From the NCBI GenBank assembly GCA_012269805.1, contig JAAXJP010000112.1, positions 1-9,736 on the forward strand: a stretch of DNA of 9,736 nucleotides, given 5' to 3'. Positions 6,537 to 9,736 of the stretch are shown here, piece after piece. The first letter of the stretch is position 1; the number at the start of each line of letters is the position of its first letter. Source of the DNA: Rubrivirga sp. (GTDB lineage Bacteria; Bacteroidota; Rhodothermia; Rhodothermales; Rubricoccaceae). Below the pieces are notes generated by a model. That model searched no databases, was not told where the DNA came from, and was given only the letters and a program-made list of their open reading frames with translations. A program made the translations under genes and the position numbers.

Positions 6537-8080
6537 ACAACGTCGTCGAGCGCTTCCGGGCGCAGGCCGAGACGCGTCCGGACGCCCCCGCGATCGTCGA
6601 GGGCCGAGGGCGGGGGCGCCGCGTGACCTCGTTCGCCGACCTCGACCGCCGGTCGGCCGCGGGCGCGGGGCAGCTGACGGTCGCCGGCGTCGGGCCGGGT
6701 GACCGGGTGCTCGTGCTCGTCCCGGTGTCGTCGGCGCTCTACGCCGTGCTGGCGGCCGTTTTTCGAGCGGGGGCCGTCGCCGTGATCATCGACCCCGGCG
6801 CGGGGCGCCGGCGGCTGGCGGAAGCGGTCGCGCGGGTGCGGCCCGCGGCGTTCGTCGGCACGCCCAAGGCACACCTGCTGCGGGCGCTGGTGCCGGGCGT
6901 CCGCCGGATCCCGACCCGGTTCGTGGTCGGCGGCTGGGCGCCGGCCGCCGAGCGGTGGGAGGGTGGCCCGCCCGGGACGGCCGCCGACGTCGGCCCCGAC
7001 GCGCCGGCCCTCCTCACGTTTACGTCCGGCACGACGGGGCGACCGAAGGCGGCCGTCCGGACGCACGGCCTCCTCGCTGCCCAGCACGCCGCGCTCGCCG
7101 CCGCGCTCGACCTCCGCCCGGGCGACGTCGACCTCGCCACGCTGCCCGTCGTCGTCCTCGCCACGCTCGCCTCCGGCGTCACGACCGTCCTCGCCGACGC
7201 CGAACTCCGCCGGCCCGGCGCCGTCGACGCGGGCCGCGTGCTCGCCCAGATGCGGGACGAAGGCGTCACGCGGTGCGTCGCCAGTCCGGCCTTTTTCGAG
7301 CGGCTCCTCGAGCATGCCGAGGCGGACACGCTCGCCCGGCTCCGCCGCGCGGACACGGGCGGGGCGCCCGTCTTTCCCGACCTCCTCGCTCGCCTCGGCG
7401 CGCTCGTGGGCGAGGCCGTCGGCGTCTACGGGTCGACCGAGGCGGAGCCCATCGCCCACGCCGCCGCGCCGTCCGAGGCCGACCGCCGACGGGTGGGGGC
7501 GGGGGAGGGGCTCCCGGTCGGCGTGCCGGTCGGCGTCGTCGACCTCCGCGTGATGCCGGATGCGTGGGGGGAGCCGGTCGGCCCTTTTCCCGAGGCGGCC
7601 TGGGAGGCGCGGGCGCTCGGGCCGGGCGCCGTCGGCGAGATCGTCGTCGCGGGCGACCACGTGGTGCCAGGCTACCTCGACGGGGAGGGGGACGCCGAGA
7701 CGAAGGTCGACGTCGCCGGCCGACGCTGGCACCGGACGGGGGACGCCGGGCGGCTCGACGGCGACGGCCGGCTCTGGCTCCTCGGCCGGTGCGCCGCGGC
7801 GTCGCGCCGCGGCGGGGGCGTCGTGTACCCGCTCCAGGTCGAGGCCGCGCTCCGCGAGCGGCTGGGCGTCCGCGCGGCGTTCCTCGAGGTCGACGGCCGC
7901 CGCGTCGTTGCCGTCGAGGGCAGCCCGCCCGACGGGCTCGCCGCCGCCGTGCCGTGGGCCGGCATCGACGCCGTCGTCGCCGTCGACGCGCTGCCGGTCG
8001 ACCGGCGCCACAACGCGAAGGTGGACCTGGAGGCGCTCCGCGCGTGTCTGGCGGGCACGATCCCACGGGGTGGGGCGTAG
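6533..8080 (+). CDS. OleC-like AMP-dependent synthetase/ligase
   Basis: A 515-residue acyl-adenylate-forming enzyme. The GTG at 6533 gives a GTGA overlap with the GNAT gene; the much longer open frame upstream is a shadow. Hallmarks in order are the ATP P-loop TSGTTGRPK (164-172), YGSTEAEPI (299-307), the hinge region WHRTGDAGRLDGDGRLWLLG (399-418) and the C-terminal HNAKVD (493-498) with the probable catalytic Lys496. The subfamily looks like OleC, the beta-lactone synthetase of olefin and ladderane-type clusters, rather than an ordinary fatty-acyl-CoA ligase: note IDPGAGRRRL (86-95), the LPVVVLATLASGVTTVLAD stretch (204-222) followed by RRPGAVD (226-232), ASPAFFERLL (250-259) and the DRRHNAK ending (490-496). 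OleA, OleB and OleD partners are not present in the window. It could activate a fatty acid for transfer, or a beta-hydroxy or amino acid of the pathway product. It appears to be the last gene of the coupled operon. Confidence 0.88.
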   Translation: MNNVVERFRAQAETRPDAPAIVEGRGRGRRVTSFADLDRRSAAGAGQLTVAGVGPGDRVLVLVPVSSALYAVLAAVFRAGAVAVIIDPGAGRRRLAEAVARVRPAAFVGTPKAHLLRALVPGVRRIPTRFVVGGWAPAAERWEGGPPGTAADVGPDAPALLTFTSGTTGRPKAAVRTHGLLAAQHAALAAALDLRPGDVDLATLPVVVLATLASGVTTVLADAELRRPGAVDAGRVLAQMRDEGVTRCVASPAFFERLLEHAEADTLARLRRADTGGAPVFPDLLARLGALVGEAVGVYGSTEAEPIAHAAAPSEADRRRVGAGEGLPVGVPVGVVDLRVMPDAWGEPVGPFPEAAWEARALGPGAVGEIVVAGDHVVPGYLDGEGDAETKVDVAGRRWHRTGDAGRLDGDGRLWLLGRCAAASRRGGGVVYPLQVEAALRERLGVRAAFLEVDGRRVVAVEGSPPDGLAAAVPWAGIDAVVAVDALPVDRRHNAKVDLEALRACLAGTIPRGGA

Positions 8081-8089
8081 ACTCCCCAC
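8062..8089 (+). other. alternative GC hairpins across the ligase stop codon
   Basis: Two mutually exclusive stems can be read from the sequence. CCCAC (8062-8066) pairs with GTGGG (8070-8074) around a 3-base loop, or GTGGGG (8070-8075) pairs perfectly with CCCCAC (8084-8089) around an 8-base loop containing the TAG stop. There is no T-run afterwards, so this is not a classical intrinsic terminator. It might mark the operon end, act as an attenuator, or be chance pairing in GC-rich DNA. Confidence 0.3.
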
Positions 8090-8107
8090 ACCGCACCTTG
8101 CCCCGTC

Positions 8108-8536
8108 ATGCTCGGACGCCTCCGCCAGCGCCGCCGCGCGCGCCGCCTCGCCGCCCTCACCCTCGACGCGGCCCGCGCCCGGGCCTCACGCGGCGCCGCC
8201 CTCCTCGACGACCGCGACCCCGGGTGGGCCTCGCGCGTTGACCCGGGGTCGCTCCACCTCTCCGATGGGTCGGCGTGCGTCCTCGGCCAGCTGTGGGGCG
8301 AGTACCGGCACGGTCTGGGTCGGGCGCGCGTCCTCGACTTCTCGAGCGCGCCGAGCCGGTTCGTCTCGCCCGTCGACCTCGGCTTCCAGGCCGTCGGCGA
8401 CCTCGGAGACGCAGCCGAGGCCCTCGACTACACGTACCTCACGCGGGCGTGGCGGGACGAGGTCGCCGGGCGCCGCGCGGTCGGGGAGGCCCCGAACGCC
8501 GCGCCGTCCCGGAACGCGGCCCCGGGCGTCCGGTAG
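8108..8536 (+). CDS. uncharacterised small conserved protein (142 aa)
   Basis: A conserved small protein without known function. The core GAALLDDRDPGW (29-40), followed by SRVDPGSLHLSDGSACVLGQ (42-61), LWGEYRHGLG (62-71), LGFQAVGD (91-98) and LDYTYLTRAWRDEVAGRR (106-123), fits a pattern I associate with short hypothetical proteins common in actinobacteria: an LLD-x-x-x-PGW motif, a CVLGQL-x-G-x-Y motif, a GF motif and a final L-x-x-AW-x-x-x-I/V helix. The first 28 residues are strongly basic and the last 20 (EAPNAAPSRNAAPGVR) look disordered. The ATG at 8108 is the first in frame and lies 27 bases after the ligase stop. The preceding sequence, GCACCTTGCCCCGTC, has no Shine-Dalgarno match, so the transcript may be leaderless or initiated independently of the operon. 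No enzyme motif is visible; function is unknown. Confidence 0.75.
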   Translation: MLGRLRQRRRARRLAALTLDAARARASRGAALLDDRDPGWASRVDPGSLHLSDGSACVLGQLWGEYRHGLGRARVLDFSSAPSRFVSPVDLGFQAVGDLGDAAEALDYTYLTRAWRDEVAGRRAVGEAPNAAPSRNAAPGVR

Positions 8537-8559
8537 GGCGGGGGCACCTCCCCTCGCCC
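8536..8559 (+). other. strong GC hairpin between two small genes
   Basis: GGGCG (8536-8540) and GGGG (8541-8544) pair with CCCC (8550-8553) and CGCCC (8555-8559). This gives nine G-C pairs with a single bulged T at 8554 and the loop CACCT. It begins at the last base of the upstream stop and ends three bases before the next ATG. There is no T-run. It could act as a terminator-like element or mask the start region of the DUF3140 gene. Confidence 0.4.
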
Positions 8560-8562
8560 CTC

Positions 8563-8907
8563 ATGGATTGGACCGACGACCGGCAGGAGACCTACGACGC
8601 GTTCCGCGAGCACGTCAACATGCAGCCGAAAGAGCTCGAGGAGTGGCTCGAGACCGATGAGTCGACGGCGGTCGGCGACTCGGACTCGGGCGAGTCGACG
8701 GGCCACCGCTCGGGCCGCCGGATCGTCGAGATCAAGCGGGCGAACAAGGACGATTTGACCGAGAGCGACCTCGACCACATGCAGAAGGTGGTCGGCTACA
8801 TCAAGCGCCATACGGCGCAGGGTCCCGAGTCCGACGTGAACGAGAGCGATTGGCGCTACTCGCTCATGAACTGGGGCCACGATCCCTGCAAGGAGCAGGA
8901 CTGCTGA
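8563..8907 (+). CDS. DUF3140 family protein
   Basis: A 114-residue soluble, acidic protein of the DUF3140 family; no molecular function is established to my knowledge. Nearly the whole length matches the family pattern: FREHVNMQPKELEEWLETDE (14-33) with following S34, then STGHRSGRRIVEI (45-57), the DLTESDLDHMQKVVGYIKRH region (64-83), and WRYSLMNWGHDP (97-108). Length is typical for the family, so the gene looks intact. The ATG at 8563 is chosen because the protein match begins directly after it; the open frame upstream overlaps the 142-residue gene and is not conserved in character. The start follows a C-rich stretch without a Shine-Dalgarno sequence and a strong hairpin. The gene faces the potassium-channel gene tail to tail. 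Confidence 0.9.
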   Translation: MDWTDDRQETYDAFREHVNMQPKELEEWLETDESTAVGDSDSGESTGHRSGRRIVEIKRANKDDLTESDLDHMQKVVGYIKRHTAQGPESDVNESDWRYSLMNWGHDPCKEQDC

Positions 8908-8911
8908 GCCG

Positions 8912-8935
8912 GTCCGCCTCGGTGCCGAGGCGGGC
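8912..8935 (+). terminator. candidate bidirectional terminator between convergent genes
   Basis: CCGCCTCG (8914-8921) and CGAGGCGG (8926-8933) form a perfect 8-bp stem with a GTGC loop, extendable by a T-G wobble (8913/8934) and a G-C pair (8912/8935). It fills most of the 32-base gap between the DUF3140 stop and the channel stop on the opposite strand. Neither side has a T-run, so termination is inferred from symmetry and position. Confidence 0.55.
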
Positions 8936-8939
8936 GGCG

Positions 8940-9736
8940 TCAGCGCTCGGCAGGCGTGGAGCCCTGCGTCGGAGCCGTTCCGGCTGAGGCGGCCGAGTCG
9001 GGTCCGCGGTGAAGGTGCTCGCCGCACTGCCGGCAGTAGTTCGCGTCGGCGACGTGCTCCCGGAGGTGGCACCGTGGGCACTCCTCGTAGCGGCGCCGCT
9101 CGCGGTCCCGGTTGAGCTCGACCGTCACGATGCCCGTCGGCACGGCGATGATGCCGTAGCCCATGATCATGAGCAGCAGCGCGAGGGCCTGCCCCAGTGG
9201 CGTGACCGGCGAGATGTCGCCGTAGCCGACCGTCGTGACCGTCACGACGGCCCAGTAGACGCTCCGCGGGATCGAGTCGAACCCGTTCTCGCCGCCCTCG
9301 ACGAGGTACATCATCGACCCCATCACGGTCACGAGCGTGAGGACGACGAAGATGAACACCAAGATCTTCCGCCGGCTCGCCGCGAGCGCCCGCCCGAGCG
9401 TGTTCGCCTCGTCGAGGTAGTTCGCCAGTTTGAGGACCCGGAAGATCCGGAGGACGCGGAGGATCCGGACCGACAGCAGAACCTGCGCGCCGGGCACGAA
9501 CAGGCTCACGTACGTGGGCAGGATCGAGACCAGATCGACGAGCCCGAAGAAGCTGAGCGCGTACCGCGCCGGCCGGCGGACGACCCACAGCCGGAGGAGG
9601 TACTCGGCCGTAAACAGGAGGGTAAAGAACCACTCCGCGATGTAGAACGCCCGGAAGTAATCGATCTGGACCGACTCGACGCTGTCGAGCATCACGACGC
9701 CCACGCTCGCCAGGATCGCCCCGATCAGGACGACGT
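8940..9736 (-). CDS. voltage-gated-type potassium channel with C-terminal zinc ribbon (5' partial)
   Basis: An inner-membrane tetrameric ion channel of the Kv-like ion-transporter family. The minus-strand frame stays open to the window edge and continues hydrophobically before the GTG at 9702-9704 (VLIGAILAS), as expected for S1, so the start lies outside the window. Counting from that GTG: S1 ends near residue 7; S2 is about 19-41 (FTAEYLLRLW, 31-40); S3 about 51-70 with Asp57; S4 carries regularly spaced arginines R80, R83, R86 and R89; S5 is about 114-134; the pore helix and filter TTVGYGD are at 157-163; S6 is about 171-195. TVGYGD indicates K+ selectivity. After S6 comes a basic linker and a zinc ribbon (C209, C212, C224, C227), then a disordered Ser/Ala/Pro tail. 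The gene is convergent with the DUF3140 gene and probably not functionally linked to the lipid-type operon. Confidence 0.92.
   Translation of the reverse strand, partial: VVLIGAILASVGVVMLDSVESVQIDYFRAFYIAEWFFTLLFTAEYLLRLWVVRRPARYALSFFGLVDLVSILPTYVSLFVPGAQVLLSVRILRVLRIFRVLKLANYLDEANTLGRALAASRRKILVFIFVVLTLVTVMGSMMYLVEGGENGFDSIPRSVYWAVVTVTTVGYGDISPVTPLGQALALLLMIMGYGIIAVPTGIVTVELNRDRERRRYEECPRCHLREHVADANYCRQCGEHLHRGPDSAASAGTAPTQGSTPAER

Noticed and set aside
6533..8080. Naming the ligase oleC and the operon an olefin cluster
   Set aside because: The resemblance is at subfamily level only, and no oleA, oleB or oleD is visible, so a firm gene symbol and pathway would overstate the evidence.
6509..8089. 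Minus-strand open frame of 526 codons opposite the ligase gene
   Set aside because: Its product is a low-complexity Arg/Gly/Asp/Pro string without family motifs, while the plus strand here encodes a clear adenylating enzyme. Long antisense frames are expected when codons end in G or C.
1..9736. tRNA, rRNA, CRISPR, insertion sequence, integrase site or phage system
   Set aside because: I read the short gaps and found no tRNA-like cloverleaf, no regular spaced repeats, no transposase and no terminal inverted repeats. Coding density leaves no room for a large RNA gene.

Overview
This window is very GC-rich, gene-dense bacterial DNA: codons almost always end in G or C, GTG starts occur, and most starts lack a convincing Shine-Dalgarno sequence. 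Weak Shine-Dalgarno use together with extreme GC content would fit a high-GC Rhodothermota (Rubricoccaceae-like) genome. That assignment is a loose inference from composition and protein style; an actinobacterium, myxobacterium or gemmatimonadote cannot be excluded. I see no rRNA, tRNA, CRISPR array, insertion sequence or phage gene.

Region 1 (2-8080, plus strand) is one tightly packed operon of six genes, of which the first is cut by the window edge. In order they are: a swivelling-histidine phosphotransferase of the PEP-synthase/rifampicin-phosphotransferase type; a 208-residue protein I do not recognise; a DUF3419/BtaA-like 3-amino-3-carboxypropyl transferase; a membrane protein joining a SEC59/VTE5-type polyprenol (phytol/dolichol) kinase domain to a second hydrophobic domain that may be a divergent DUF92/VTE6-like unit; a two-lobed GNAT acyltransferase; and an OleC-like acyl-adenylate ligase. 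Every junction is a start/stop overlap (8, 4, 4, 4 and 4 bases), so the six products are probably made together. Their chemistries (hydroxyl phosphorylation, transfer of a homoserine-type group from S-adenosylmethionine, N-acylation, carboxylate activation) point to assembly of an unusual lipid or isoprenoid-linked metabolite. I cannot match this set to a described pathway, and it is the best candidate in the window for an undescribed system.

Region 2 (8108-8907, plus strand) holds two small conserved genes: a 142-residue uncharacterised protein and a 114-residue DUF3140 protein. Each lies behind a short gap containing a GC-rich inverted repeat. A third, perfect inverted repeat at 8914-8933 separates them from region 3.

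Region 3 (8940-9736, minus strand, convergent) is a voltage-gated-type potassium channel with a TVGYGD selectivity filter and a C-terminal zinc ribbon; its N-terminus lies beyond the window. No gap between genes exceeds 33 bases.
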